Assembly: GCA_005408345.1 (NCBI GenBank)
Contig: SEMN01000411.1
Location: 345,001-409,000 of the forward strand
Origin: Macquaria australasica
Lineage: Eukaryota; Chordata; Actinopteri; Centrarchiformes; Percichthyidae
Direction of reading: 5' to 3'
Length of the DNA: 64,000 nucleotides
The position numbers were made by a program, and so were the translations under genes. A model generated the notes under the pieces. It was not told the DNA's origin. It did not search any database and worked only from the letters and a program-made list of their open reading frames with translations. Numbering within the stretch: position 1 is the stretch's first letter; each line of letters opens with the position of its first letter. Below, piece by piece: positions 1 to 11,460 of the stretch.

Positions 1-120
1 AAACTATATATTTCTGAGCCCTTTTTATAGATTTACATCTTCAGTAGGATCCAGTGTGCTTGGGGCTGAAAGCCACATACAGGGTAGGGAAGTATTGAGA
101 GGTGGACTGAACACAATACG

Positions 121-342
121 GCTGTGGCTCAGGAGCTAGAGCGGGTTGTCCGTTGATCCTAGGGTTAGTGGTTTGATCCCCAGCTCCTCCTGTCCACATG
201 TCAAAGTATCCTTGGGCAAGTCACTGAATCCTAAGTTGCTCCTGTGAAATGTGTGTTTGAATGGGTGAATGAGACCAATCTGTATAGCGCTTCGGGAACC
301 GGTAAGGTTGAAAAGCGCTATATAAGTGCAGTCCATTTACAA
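121..342 (+). mobile_element. tRNA-derived SINE
   Basis: The 5' part resembles a tRNA gene: an A-box-like stretch (TGTGGCTCAGGAGCTAGAG, about 123-141) and a B-box-like GGTTTGATCCC at 170-180. It is followed by a non-tRNA body that ends in the AAGCGCTATATAAGTGCAGT-type tail common in fish repeats. The B box departs from GGTTCGANTCC and no cloverleaf is evident, so this is a retroposed SINE and not a functional tRNA. No clear target-site duplication was found, so the ends are approximate. Confidence 0.65.
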
Positions 343-514
343 AGCAGGTTTTGGTCTTTTCATTAGATTTGTGATACACAGGGAATTGTCATTATAGTTT
401 GACAGATTTTATTGTAAAAGATGTGTAAAGCAAAAAACCCACAATGCCTCACTTCTCCTAAAACTACATTGTGTCAATTTTAGCCTTGCTAGCAGCATTG
501 CTTTAGGGATGGCG

Positions 515-838
515 GTTTCATACTGAAATATCTTGACAATTATTCAATGGATTGCCATGAAAATGTGTACACACATTCATGGTCCTCAGACATGAATGTT
601 AATGACTTTAGTGATCCCCTGACCTTTCTAGCACCACCAGCAAGTCAGCGTTTTCAATTATTCACCAAAATATCTCATCTACTTTCATGATTCCCAAATG
701 ATGAATCTTAATGACTTTTGTTCCGAGTCTGCATAGTCTGCGTTTGGTTCAGACATTCATGTTCACTACATGATGAATTGTAATATCTTTGGTGATCCTC
801 TGACTTTTCATTTAGCACCATTATCAGGTCATTATGTT
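515..838 (+). repeat. Dispersed fish repeat (GAAATATCTTGACAA type), copy 1
   Basis: It contains the phrases ACTGAAATATCTTGACAA, GATTGCCATGAAA, CATTCATGGTCCTCAGA and GATCCCCTGACCTTTC. The same phrases recur in the same order at 14790-15365 in this window. Internally the motif seems to repeat (the ATGAATxTTAATGACTTT phrase occurs more than once), suggesting a partly tandem structure. No coding potential is visible and the transposon class is unknown to me. Confidence 0.55.
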
Positions 839-1883
839 AAAACATAGTGTTAAAACATATAGGAAGGCCCTCCGTAATGCCAGAGCAGCCTACTACTCAT
901 CATTGATGGAGGAAAATAAGAACAACCCCAGGTTTCTGTTCAGCACTGTAGCCAGGCTGACAGAGAGTCACAGCTCTGTTGAGCCATGAATTCCTATAGA
1001 CCTCAGTAGTAATGACTTTGAGTTTCTTTAATGATAAAATTCTAACTATTAGAGACAAAATTCAGCACCTCCTGCCCTCAGCCGGTACAGACTTATCTTC
1101 AAACACAGGAATCTTAGAAACAACTGTAAAACCTGATATACATTTAGACTGCTTTTCTCCCATCAACCTTCATCAACATCAACAAGATTTCTTCTTCTAA
1201 GCCATCAACGTGTCTCTTAGACCCCATCCGAACTAGGCTGCTTAAAGAAGTTTTACCCTTAGTTAGCACTTCTTTACTAGATATGATCAATCTGTCTTTA
1301 TTATCAGGCTATGTACCACAGTCCTTTAAAGTAGCTGTAATTAAGCCTCTTCTCACAAAGCCCACTCTTGAACCAGAGGATTTAGCCTAGACCTACATCT
1401 AACCCACCCTTTCTCTCTAAGATCCTTGAGAAAACAGTCGCCAATCAGTTGTGTGACTTTCTACACAACAACAAGCTGTTTGAGGATTTTCAGTCAGGAT
1501 TTAGAGTGCATCATAGCACAGAGACAGCACTGGTGAAAGTTACAAATGACCTTCTAATTGCATCAGACAAAGGACTTGTCTCTGTACTTGTCTTACTAGA
1601 TCTTAGTGCTGCATTCGATACCATTGACCATCACATTCTATTACAGAGACTAGAACATTTAATTGGCATTAAAGGCACCGCACTAAGCTGGTTTAAATCC
1701 TATTTATCAGATCAATATCAGTTTGTACACGTTAATGATTAATCCTCTATGCACACCAAAGTTAGTCACGGAGTTCCACAAGGTTCTGTGCTTGCACCAA
1801 TTCTATTCACCTTATATATGCTTCCTTTAGGCAATATTATTAGGAAGCACTCCGTAAATTTTCATTGTTATGCAGATGATACC

Positions 1884-2737
1884 TGTGATGGCCGCATCTG
1901 CAGCCACACAATTAACATAAGAGTCGGTAACCCTATGCCCGGTCACATAGTAGTTTAAGTTGGACACATTTTGTTAACCACATTACACAAATAGAAACAC
2001 ATAAATGACCACACATAACTCTTTAGTTCATATAACATACTCAAGGTTTATTTGGCATTTGTTAATATTACATTAGTCTCTTTTGTAGCGCACACATTTA
2101 GTTAACTTTTGTATGTTTAACAATGTTAAGTTATTTTGAGTTGTTTTAATTCTCTTTTCTGTTTTACTGGTGCTGGGGGGGTCCATACTTTTGCTGCTGG
2201 AGTCCTCTGGCTAGGATTAGACAAAAGATGGGTCCTAGGAAGCAGTGGCATTAAATACAGGAAGTGCCAATTAGGACTGTACCAAGTACCCACCACCTGA
2301 AGGGGAGATTCGGGTTATTTTAAATAGCCGGTTGTAGATTTAATTTGACTTAGTCTAGTACTTAACATTCCTTTGACTTTCTTTAGTAGGATGTTTATTT
2401 CAGTTAAGAGACTTGCCAGGTTATTGGTTTCTTTCCAGTTAATTAGTATGTTAAATGTTTTATGTCATCCCCCGTGTGTGGAAACTGGTTTGATCACCCA
2501 GTATATATGTTCCCCAGTGTTCTTTGTTTGGTAGGTCAGTTTGAAGTTTGATTTGGTTTGGTTTGACACGTTGTTAAATTCTGTTAATTCATTTCAGCTA
2601 GTTCTGTTTAGTTGACCTCTTTTATGGGCCCAGAACTATTGTTTATGTTTTGTGACTTGGTTAAATAAAAAATAAAAAAACCTTTTTGGGAAGAAAATAC
2701 CTCTGCGTCCTCGTGCCTTCCTGCCTGGTCCCTTACA
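1884..2737 (+). mobile_element. Solo LTR with 5-bp target-site duplication
   Basis: This 854-bp non-coding block begins TGTGA and ends TTACA, giving the TG...CA termini of an LTR. It is flanked by identical ATACC pentamers at 1879-1883 and 2738-2742. It sits exactly inside the YADD region of the surrounding LINE: removing it plus one pentamer makes the reading frame continuous across the junction, which proves it is an insertion. Inside are a TATA-like run (AGTATATATG, about 2500) and an AATAAA-type poly(A) region at about 2664, giving the + orientation. No gag, pol or second LTR is present, so it is a solo LTR left by recombination. The family is unknown. Confidence 0.88.
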
Positions 2738-3712
2738 ATACCCAATTATATCTAGCCAGATCAAGCCAGATGAAACCAATCAATTAGCTCAACTTCAAGC
2801 GTGCCCCAAACACCTCTGAAACACATTATCTAAAGATATAGTTACTAGAAGGCATTGCCCTGGCCTCCAGTGACACCGTAAGGAATCTCAGAGTTATCTT
2901 TGATCAAAATATGTCCTTTAACTCCCACATAAAACAAACTTCAAGGACTGCCCTTTTTCACCTATGTAACATTGCAAAAATCAGGCACATCCTGTCTCAA
3001 AAAGATGCAGAAAAACTATGCATTTGTTACATCTAGGCTGGATTATTGCAACTCCCTATTATCAGGCTGCCCCAATAAATCTCTTAAGAATGCTGCGGCA
3101 TGTATACTGACAAGAACCAGAAAAAGAGATCATATGTCTCCAATATTAGCTTCTCTACACTGGCTCCCTGTAAAATCCAGGATAAAATTCAAAACCTTTT
3201 CCTCACCTTTAAAGCCCTAAATGGTCAGGCACCATCATATCTCAAAGAGCTCATAGTACCCTATTACCCCACTAGCACTGCGCTCCCAGAATGCAGGGTT
3301 CCTTGTGGTTCCTAGAGTCTCTAAAAGTAGAATGGGAGCCAGAGCCTTCAGCTATCAAGCTCCTCTCCTGTGGAACCAGATCCCAGTTTGTGTACGGGAG
3401 GCGGACAACCTCCTCACATTTAAGAGTAGTCTTAAGACTTTCCTCTTTGATAAAGCTTATAGTAGGGCTGACTCGAGTGACCCCTGAGCCACCCCTTAGT
3501 TATGCTGATATAGGCCTAGACTGCCGGGAGACTTCCCATGATGCACTGAGCTCCTCTCTCCTCATTTGTACGCATTCTTATCCCATTAATGCTTGTTACT
3601 AACTCGACTGCTTCCCTTTCCCTTAGCTGTTTCTGCCTCCGGAGCTGTAGAGTCTGGATCTATGGTTGCAGGTCACCTGCTGCCCCCATGTTCTTGCTCA
3701 ACAGCCGCTGCT

Positions 3713-3714
3713 GC

Positions 3715-3757
<43 letters not shown>
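3713..3757 (+). repeat. (TAT)n microsatellite
   Basis: An uninterrupted trinucleotide run of about 14 units lies at the 3' end of the LINE, most likely expanded from its tail. Confidence 0.95.
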
Positions 3758-4559
3758 GGTATCATTATTATTTTATTCATATTAATATCATTACAACTAC
3801 GATTACCATTACTATTACTTTAAATACTGCTACTGCATGTTCTCTTTCCTCCTACTCTCTCTCTTAAGAAATCTTAACACAAGATCTAACTAATTTGTTT
3901 TTTTCCAGAGCTTTCAACCACATCTCATGGTTGCTAAGTATGAGCATTATAATTGTTTTGGAAACCAGGAAGTTGGACCTTGTGTTGAGAACTTTTTGTC
4001 AACACAAAAAGTTGCTCAAAGCAGCATAGTGCCAAGCTGCGAGTGTGGATGTGAGCTCTTCCATTTCTATATCTATGTTTGGTAAAGAAACACAATGTAA
4101 AAAGACAGCTTTGTACTTGTTGGTAGGCATTTTGTTTAATTTTTGATGAGGTTAGGTTTAGTCAGTTTACAGTATTCGTTCTAAGCTAAGCTTAACATGT
4201 CAGGACCTATCACTGTACTACTGATGAGAATGACATTTATCCTCAGATCTGAATCTGGGTGATCATATATCTTTCAGACACTTCCTTTAACATCATGTTC
4301 AAAGCTATGTAACACAACATCTTCTAGAACCTGCAGCAACACAATGCATACATTTTTAGCACTAGTGGGAATTAGGAGCCCTCCCTCCAGCAGTCTTAGC
4401 ATCTCGCTGTGCCTCTTGAGGTACACAGGACAAGAAAAGAAAAGCTCTTCTCCTCTACTTCCACTTACAGAACTGCACGCACCTCACATTTCCGTCATCT
4501 GTATTGTCTTTGTGCTGTGTGCTCTAAATGTAAACCCTGGGCTTGCTTTATTTCTCTCA

Positions 4560-5060
4560 GTCTAATCTAATGAGCATCATCTCTGTCTAGGGATGCTGGC
4601 TGAGTCTCTCAAGTCTCCTTTGTGTGGCTGGACAGGTGTCTAACAGAATGATGAATGGCCCTGTTTCTCCCAACATAATTGGCTCCTCGCTGTTTGGCCT
4701 TAGACTGGCTACATGTCTGCTGGGCAGTCGCCTCCATCTGTCAATCACCAACCTGCTGCTGCCTGGCTGGACCTCTGATAGCTATGCTAATGTACAGTCC
4801 TTGCAGCCCATTGGCTGAACCTGCGCTGGTCCAAGCTAATCCATTAAAGCTGTGACAGTAATAATCTCCCTCCAAACACAGGGTTCCCAGTGTGCTAAAC
4901 GTTATTTGACCGTTCCTGTCACGTTGGTGCTGCCAGGCGCATGGGTGAGGTGATGGATGAGCCCAGCCCTAGCCCGCTCATTCATCACCTGCTGACTTGT
5001 GTTTGTGTGCTGTTTCAATAATTTAAAGGTTTCTGTGATTTTTGATTAGTTTCAATTAAG
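4560..5060. promoter_or_regulatory. Candidate conserved non-coding element downstream of meis2
   Basis: Unlike its AT-rich, repeat-laden surroundings, this block is of balanced composition, lacks low-complexity sequence and is dense in homeodomain-type words (CTAATGTACA, GCTAATCCATTAAAG, TTTCAATAATTTAAAGG). It carries an exact PBX-MEIS composite site at 4738-4747 and a second TGACAG half-site at 4853-4858. Developmental TALE genes are known to be surrounded by conserved enhancers; calling this one is inference because no alignment was possible. Confidence 0.4.
4738..4747 (-). promoter_or_regulatory. PBX-MEIS/PREP composite binding motif
   Basis: The + strand reads CTGTCAATCA, the exact reverse complement of TGATTGACAG, the canonical decamer bound by PBX with MEIS or PREP. 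One decamer can occur by chance in a window this size, so its weight comes from its position in a complex non-repetitive block beside a MEIS gene. Confidence 0.5.
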
Positions 5061-6189
5061 ACCCACACTCATTTGACTGTTGGAACTGTAGAGCTGTTTT
5101 TTGAGTGAAAGCCCTTCCTTTCTTCATTTATACTAAGATAGGACTCATACATTGTATGAATGTTATTTTTGATAGGAGTAGATGTTTATGTGATGAAATA
5201 TCAAAGGCCGGGGCTCAAATGTTCTGACAAGCAATAATGCCAAGTGGACTGGCTGACATGTTTATGTTTGGGAGTAATTGCGCTAGCTCACAGTGATAGA
5301 TGTAATCAGCATCAAATGGCCTCACCTGACAAGACCAAATATACAGCATGTGCACTCTGGAGCACACCCATTAACTCCACTGGTTTATTTTGCTTTCTCT
5401 TTCAGCAGCTGTGCATGGACGATCACGCTGTTCCCTTCATAGATTCACAGGCACAGTCTTCCCACCTGTGAAGGAATCTTTTTACAACCAGTTAAAACCC
5501 TGTGAACCCCAGAATGAGTTTGTTGTGCTTGTACTTTAAAGATCTAAATGTGTTAGTCACACTGACATTTACTGATACAAATTAGATTCCTAGACTTATC
5601 CACATAAGTCATGGTCCCTACTGAGGGCAATAATCTTTAAAAATGGCTCACAAATATATTTTTCACACTTAAATGTATATTTTGCTAAATATTCCTACAT
5701 ACTGTCATGGTCACAGGTTGGCATTTGTCATTTTTGATTGGTTGTCAATCTTGAGGGTGGGTCTTACCTAATATGAGCCTTCCAGAGGGCAGATGCCAAA
5801 GAGGCGGGAGTAGAGGAAGAAGAGAGGACAGTAGCATGCTGCGGAGAGCACAGCTCTTCTCTGAAGATTTTTGGTTTAGATTGGAAAGGTTATGTTACTG
5901 TTAGGATTTAAGAATTTGACCTGCACACAGTTTAAATGACTCAAAAAGGAGGAGATAATCACGACTGCATAACAGGAAGAAGTTGAGTTGGGGAAAAAAA
6001 TTGTGCAAACCAACTATCAATGATCAATAGAAAAAAAAGAAGGAACAGGGAAAGAAAAGGAGAGAGCACATATAGAAAGATAGAGAAAACACCAAGAGTA
6101 ACAAAAAGAATGAAGGAAAATGATAAAGCTGTGCATAGGGCCCACAAAAAGGAATTAGCCCAAAGTTGAAGTGGAGAAAGCTGAAAGTG

Positions 6190-7290
6190 AAAAGCCAAGA
6201 GCACACTGTCACCTTTTGATGAGATCAGTGAAGCTTTTTTGAAAATAGCAACAGAAAGTAAATGGCCTAAAGAAAAATGGCCTTTTTGTTTTGGAGTGCC
6301 TTAGTAGGTAAAGCTCAGAGAGCAGCTGCAGCTCTAGACAGTCACACAGGTTTAGACTGCAATGATTTGAGGAAAGCAGTGCTGGGAGCACACGTCATGT
6401 GTTCCGGAAACCTACAGAGGAAAGTTTTGTGAACAACATGAATCTCCTCTGGATTTATGAGGAATCAGGAAATAGCACTAGACCGGTGGCTTAATTCTTG
6501 TGATGCCTGCACATACCAAAAAATGAATTACCTCATTTTACTGGAGCAGCTCAGGATTGCCAAGTGAAATGGAAATCTTTTTAAATAAATGTGAAATAAG
6601 TAGCCCAAAACATGCAGCCAAGCTTGCTGGTGGTTATGAGGTGGATCACAGTGATAGGACTAGTGGAGTGGTTGGATAAAGGAGGACAAATTTAGAAAGG
6701 AGTGGAGAGAACCGTCTGGCATCCTCCACTGCCCGAGAAGAGCACCACCCCGCCAGCCCAGACAAGGCATTTCCAGTCGTCCATCAGGGAGTACTGCCGC
6801 TAAAATGGTAGAGATTTGCTACCACTTCTGTTAGAAATTGGGGCATACAAAGAGCAATTGCCCAAAGTAAGATGACAGCCATGGTCCAGCTAAGCTGGTT
6901 GGACTGGAAGATGTGGATCAAAACGTTAATGATGATCATCACGGATATGAAGGTTTCCTTTCACAAAGCACGATTGCTATAGTGGCAGTTCCAGTCATCA
7001 TACTAAGGGACACAGGTGCCAAGCAGACCTTGATTTGGAGTGGTCTGGTGGAACTACCCATCTTCAGTTTTACTGGATGGTTTGCAGCTGTGCAAAGAAT
7101 AGGTGGTGGTACTGAAAATGCACCATTCTACAAGATTTACTGAACATCTGAACTACTGTCCGGATATGTAGATATTGTTGAAGTGCAGGACCTTTCCGCA
7201 GCACTGACCTGGTGCTTGAAGAGCCTGAAGTCCATGAATTAGAACGTAAATATCCCTGCATGTCTGATAACTCGTGCACAGGCTAAAGCA
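6190..7290 (+). pseudogene. Degenerate Gypsy-type gag/protease remnant
   Basis: In + strand frames broken by stops, the region at about 6220-6400 reads like the gag of fish Gypsy elements (SKWPKEKWPF, followed by KAQ and a DLRKAVLGAH-type segment). A second piece at 6913-7290 contains an aspartic-protease-like signature, VIILRDTGAKQTLI, with the D-T-G-A active-site box. It is followed by a decayed PFYKIYLTSELLSGYVDIV segment equivalent to the protease flank in that family. Reverse transcriptase and integrase are not seen, and no LTR pair was recognised. It is an old fragment with no intact protein. Confidence 0.6.
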
Positions 7291-7522
7291 CTGATTCCAC
7301 TGGGCACAGCTGTGTCGCTTTCCGGCTGCAGGCTGCTGCCGCCACCACTGGAGTTGATTGCTACTCTAGACAATGCTTGTTAGCTAATTAGCTAACACAT
7401 AAATACGTGTTTTTGCCCAACTTAATAAATGAGACTTGTACAGTCAAGTACATGTAAAGAGCCATTCAGTAGTTATCCATTTTGAAAACAAAACGGTTCA
7501 GTAACCTTGCATTTCACAGGAC

Positions 7523-7642
<120 letters not shown>

Positions 7643-8754
7643 TATTTGCTATAGTAGTATATTAGTTTATGTAATCTTTTACATGAATTTTAACCATTTG
7701 TTACTTATGATGTTGTTGTACATTTGTGGAAATATAGAAGAGCACAGAAAAAACTCTACTTAGCTGTGGTACTATAGGTATTAATATTATATTATTAATT
7801 AATATTATACTATATATTAATATAGGTAGAATAGTGTCAATGCTGTTCAAATACAGTCTACTGTGGTGGAAGTCCTTGTACTTCCAGTCTCTAGATTTTT
7901 TTATGCAAATGTGAATTGCTTATTAATGGCTTTAAAGAGTGGTATGACCTCTTTTCCCATGGATAAAGCATTTGGGTGATAGCTTTACAACAACACTTTT
8001 AAATGTTGTGAGGGGGCTGACAAGAATACTTGAGCAGACTTAAGTTCTCAGACAAAAATGTTTTTTCTTAAATTTTATTTTCAAAAAGAAGACATTATAA
8101 AGAATGAAGACCTTTTCACAAATACAACAAAAAAAATAACTTGTCTTTGGGATCACGATCACGTATCAGCTTTTTACAATCCTTTCCTAGTATTATAACA
8201 AAAAAAGAAGAAATCTGAAAAAGAAAAGAGAGGTATTTACAAATTAAAGTGTACAATTTCTTTGGGTCCACACAGGGCTGGACTGTGACAAAATGTCAGC
8301 CCTGGCATTTTGGCCCAGACCGGCCCACCACAATCGAGCACACACCACCCATCTTCATGCTCCCCTGAGTATGAGTATGTCAGGTAAAGAAAACAAAGAT
8401 GAACATTTTTATCAAAGTAATCAGTAAGATGATGAAAATTATATGATCATCATCAGTCTTTTTATACATTTATGAGATTATTGTTAATCTTTCTTATATA
8501 AACATGCAGTCATTTTCCTGGTGCTTTTATTTTCAGTTGTACAAAAGGAGGAGAATGTTCTGATTTGGTATCTCTGGGTCAGCTCTGCAGTGCTTCTCCT
8601 CTAAAACCTGAAAACAGAGCCAAGGGGAGGTGCAGAATTAACAGGTTTCTCTTAGACCATTTAAATTACAAATGGTTATTATGAAATTTTTTCCCATTGA
8701 TGCCAAAAACAAATAGTGCATACCCCACCTTTAAGTTTTAGTTAAGAGACAACA

Positions 8755-8875
8755 CAAGCAGTCAGACGATCAGACAGGTTGGAAACAAACCAGCAGTTTA
8801 TCACGATTATCTAAACCACTTTATTTGAAGGTAAAACTGAAAGTAAGTGCACCGAAAATGTCAGTGATAATCACT
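8755..8875 (+). repeat. Left-half copy of the 53537-53823 inverted-repeat element
   Basis: It shares GCAGTCAG-ACxATCAGACAGG, TTGGAAACAAACCA and CTAAACCACTT-ATTTG, in order, with 53551-53660. Only the left half is present here. The matching right terminus that closes the element at 53823 is missing, so this is a truncated relative. Confidence 0.65.
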
Positions 8876-11149
8876 CATTGTACGCACACAAAACTGTTTT
8901 TTTATTTTTGTTTTTAGATAAAACAATTGGAGAAGATATGTGTAGATGTCATCACAAGACCTGTGGCCACCTTTGCAAACTGTGCTTCAAGAGATTTTAC
9001 TCTTCTCTCTTCATGTGTATTAAAAAGGATTTTGTGTTTTTGTAATGTATGGCATTGTGAGGTTGTTATACTGAATAACAGAGATGTATGACTGTCACCA
9101 TCCATTTAGCTTAGATTCTGCTGAACATGCAAGACCGCAGTCAGAAACGGATCCACTGAGGATTAAAACATTAAAACTCCAGGGTATAAACAGCAACAGA
9201 CTGTTAATCAAAGTGTACAAATCTGAAGAGATCAATCATAAAGACATGTAAAGAGGCCAAGTGAAAGGCAGAATGTGCCTTTTGAACAGATTTCTGTTTT
9301 GTTATGGCGAGGCGATAGAACTGTCCTGCATTTCTGGGGCCAGCCTGTGAGATTTATGTGAGTGGTCAGGGCGCACTTCCTCTTTGAGATGACCCTGTCA
9401 GGTCTCATTGCAGGCAAAGGGCAGAGGCATTTGCCACCTGTGGGAAATTCTCACCAAGGAAGTTCATTCCATCCAAAAGAGGACTCATCGTGGAGCAACC
9501 CTTGCCTCCACGGGTCAAAGCTGTTTCTACATGTCAAAATCACAGCACACACACCTCTTGCTGCTGCGGAACCATCTAAAATCTAATCTAATATGAGTTG
9601 AGGATTTGGTAACACACTACTTGCTATGACGCTGACCCGGCGCTGCTGTCGTCAGCACTGCCTGTAGGAGCGACAGAGTGGTGAGCACTACTGTAATCTG
9701 AGGATGGAGTGAAATGGCTGAGTTTATAAACGCAGCCTGACTCACAGTCGTGTCCCCTGCCTCAACCCCTGCTCCTTCCCCTCAAGAGAGGCCCCACACA
9801 TGTTACCTCTGTCTGCCCCGACCATCCGTCAGACCAGACCCACACAGTGCTGTCGTAATATACCAGATGAGCTCAGCCATGTCCCTCACTCTCCTCTCGC
9901 TCACAGGCATTTGACCTGAGGGAGGATCATGCCAAGGGGGTGTGAGCTGGGGTCAAGTGTCTCTGTGGCATTTTGATACTAGTGGTAAGTTGGTTTCTTT
10001 TAACCATGACCACAAGTCCTTAACCTTAACCAATGACATGTATGGTCATTTATGGTTTGTAAGATACTAACAACTGATGTGCTGCTGTTTGGAATGCCAG
10101 ATTCTGAAAGGCCATGAGAAATGACCTGTTTTCCTTTTTAGGTTGGACTGCACTATTAACTGCTGTACCATTACAGTGACAATAAACTTTTTTGCTTTAA
10201 CGTATCATTATGAAGTAAATGTTGATTGTACAATGTAATGGCTATAAAATAATGACACCATTGGCGTTTAGACTGGTTTTACTATAAGCCTCGCATTCAC
10301 TGTGCAGTTCTGTCTGCCCACGGGTTCGATCTGCCGGGGGAAAAAAAGGCTCAATTTACAGCACAAAGGAAGCGGTTCAACCACTGCACTGACCAACCAA
10401 AACAGAAGAGGAATAGGGCTTTTATTTTCCAGCAGCTATTGGTAGCTATCCCCAGCTAACGGAACAACTGGAGTAACTGTGAAGAGGGAGAGTGAAAAAA
10501 CGAGGAAAAACGAGTGAACCTCGGACTGGCATTCACTCGACTTGAGAGGGTTCCAAACTGACTACCAGGTGTTTTACTTACTCTGCATCTATCATAGCAC
10601 TGAGATCGGGTTTCTAGTACAAATTTGGATTCTTACGTTATTTCTTGCTTTGGACCAGCCAGGCTGCTAGCGGTAGATACCCTGAATGCTGAAAAGTTGT
10701 CTATTGCCACTTTAAACAATAATGTAACTTATTATGAAGAATACATGTAGAAGTGACAATAAATAGCACCACAGCATGCTTTAGTAAAGTGGTCAACAGT
10801 AATGTAAAGCATGTGTGATTTGTGGGCTAAAACATATGAAACACTGGTACTTAAAGTGGAGCTAACTCGGCTCGACTCCATCGAAGGGTTTTGACTGGGA
10901 AGTGCATAGGTTGAACCTTTTTATAGTGCAGCCATTAGTAAAGTGTGAGGGACGTGTAATGTATCAAAAATGACACAGGTTTGAGCCCCTCACCATGAAT
11001 TTAGCTCCAGTGTGTTATCAAAGCTCTACCTGTTCAGTCTGGAGTTGCTCTGACAGCATCTGTAAAATGTGTCAAATCCTGGATGGTGGGATGGTGTGAT
11101 CATCCTGAGAGGAATTCTTTCAACACTTCTGAACTGTAAGAAAACCTCC

Positions 11150-11460
11150 ACCTTGAACCCTTGAAATATGCGTGGGTCTTTTCATCATGGAATAGGTGAC
11201 ACTGTGCCTAAACAAGCCTCACATTTCAGTCTCTCAGCCTCCCTGTGATTGGCCTGACAGCCTGACTGTTTGTGACAGATCCAGCCAAACACAGCGGCCT
11301 GCTAATCAAAGTCGTATGTATGTTCTGAGAGTTTGGCTTGAACTCTGACCTTTTAATTTCTCATTAATTTATGCTGACATACAATATCTCATTTGTCAGC
11401 GCTAAGTCAAGGCACAGCATTCCACATGTGGGAGTAATTAAGTAACATGTTAGATGCTAA
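11150..11460. promoter_or_regulatory. Candidate regulatory block with clustered MEIS half-sites
   Basis: Within 33 bases there are TGATTGG (11246-11252), TGACAG (11255-11260) and a second TGACAG (11273-11278). The block continues with homeodomain-type words (GCTAATCAAAG, CTCATTAATTTATG) and TGTCAG near 11395. It is free of simple repeats and of recognisable transposon sequence. The spacing of TGATTGG and TGACAG is wider than in the fused composite site. Functional status is inferred. Confidence 0.35.

Larger units (their letters stand above)
849..3845 (+). mobile_element. 5'-truncated L2/CR1-like LINE, interrupted by a solo LTR
   Basis: Fragments of a non-LTR reverse transcriptase are readable across several frames. 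The region before the RT matches the copy at 63133. RT blocks follow: SGFRVHHSTETALVK (about 1496), LLDLSAAFDTIDHH (about 1593) and HGVPQGSVLAPILFTLYMLP (about 1765). The YADD catalytic box (about 1869-1880) is cut by an inserted LTR and the reading resumes at 2743. Downstream come FVTSRLDYCNSLLSGCPNKS and the usual C-terminal SRMGARAFSYQAPLLWNQ segment (about 3330). Stops, frameshifts and an internal deletion after about 2800 make it a dead copy. It ends in C/T-rich sequence and a TAT microsatellite. Assignment to the L2-like clade is from motif recognition. Confidence 0.85.
3846..6189. other. Intergenic, no gene seen (contains the 4560-5060 block)
   Basis: I find no splice-compatible coding region; short open frames here have no recognisable domains. 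Part 4560-5060 looks regulatory and is listed separately. The stretch 5700-5960 (starting CTGTCATGGTCACAGG) precedes the Gypsy remnant and could be a decayed LTR or leader of that element, but no second copy is available for comparison. Confidence 0.6.
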
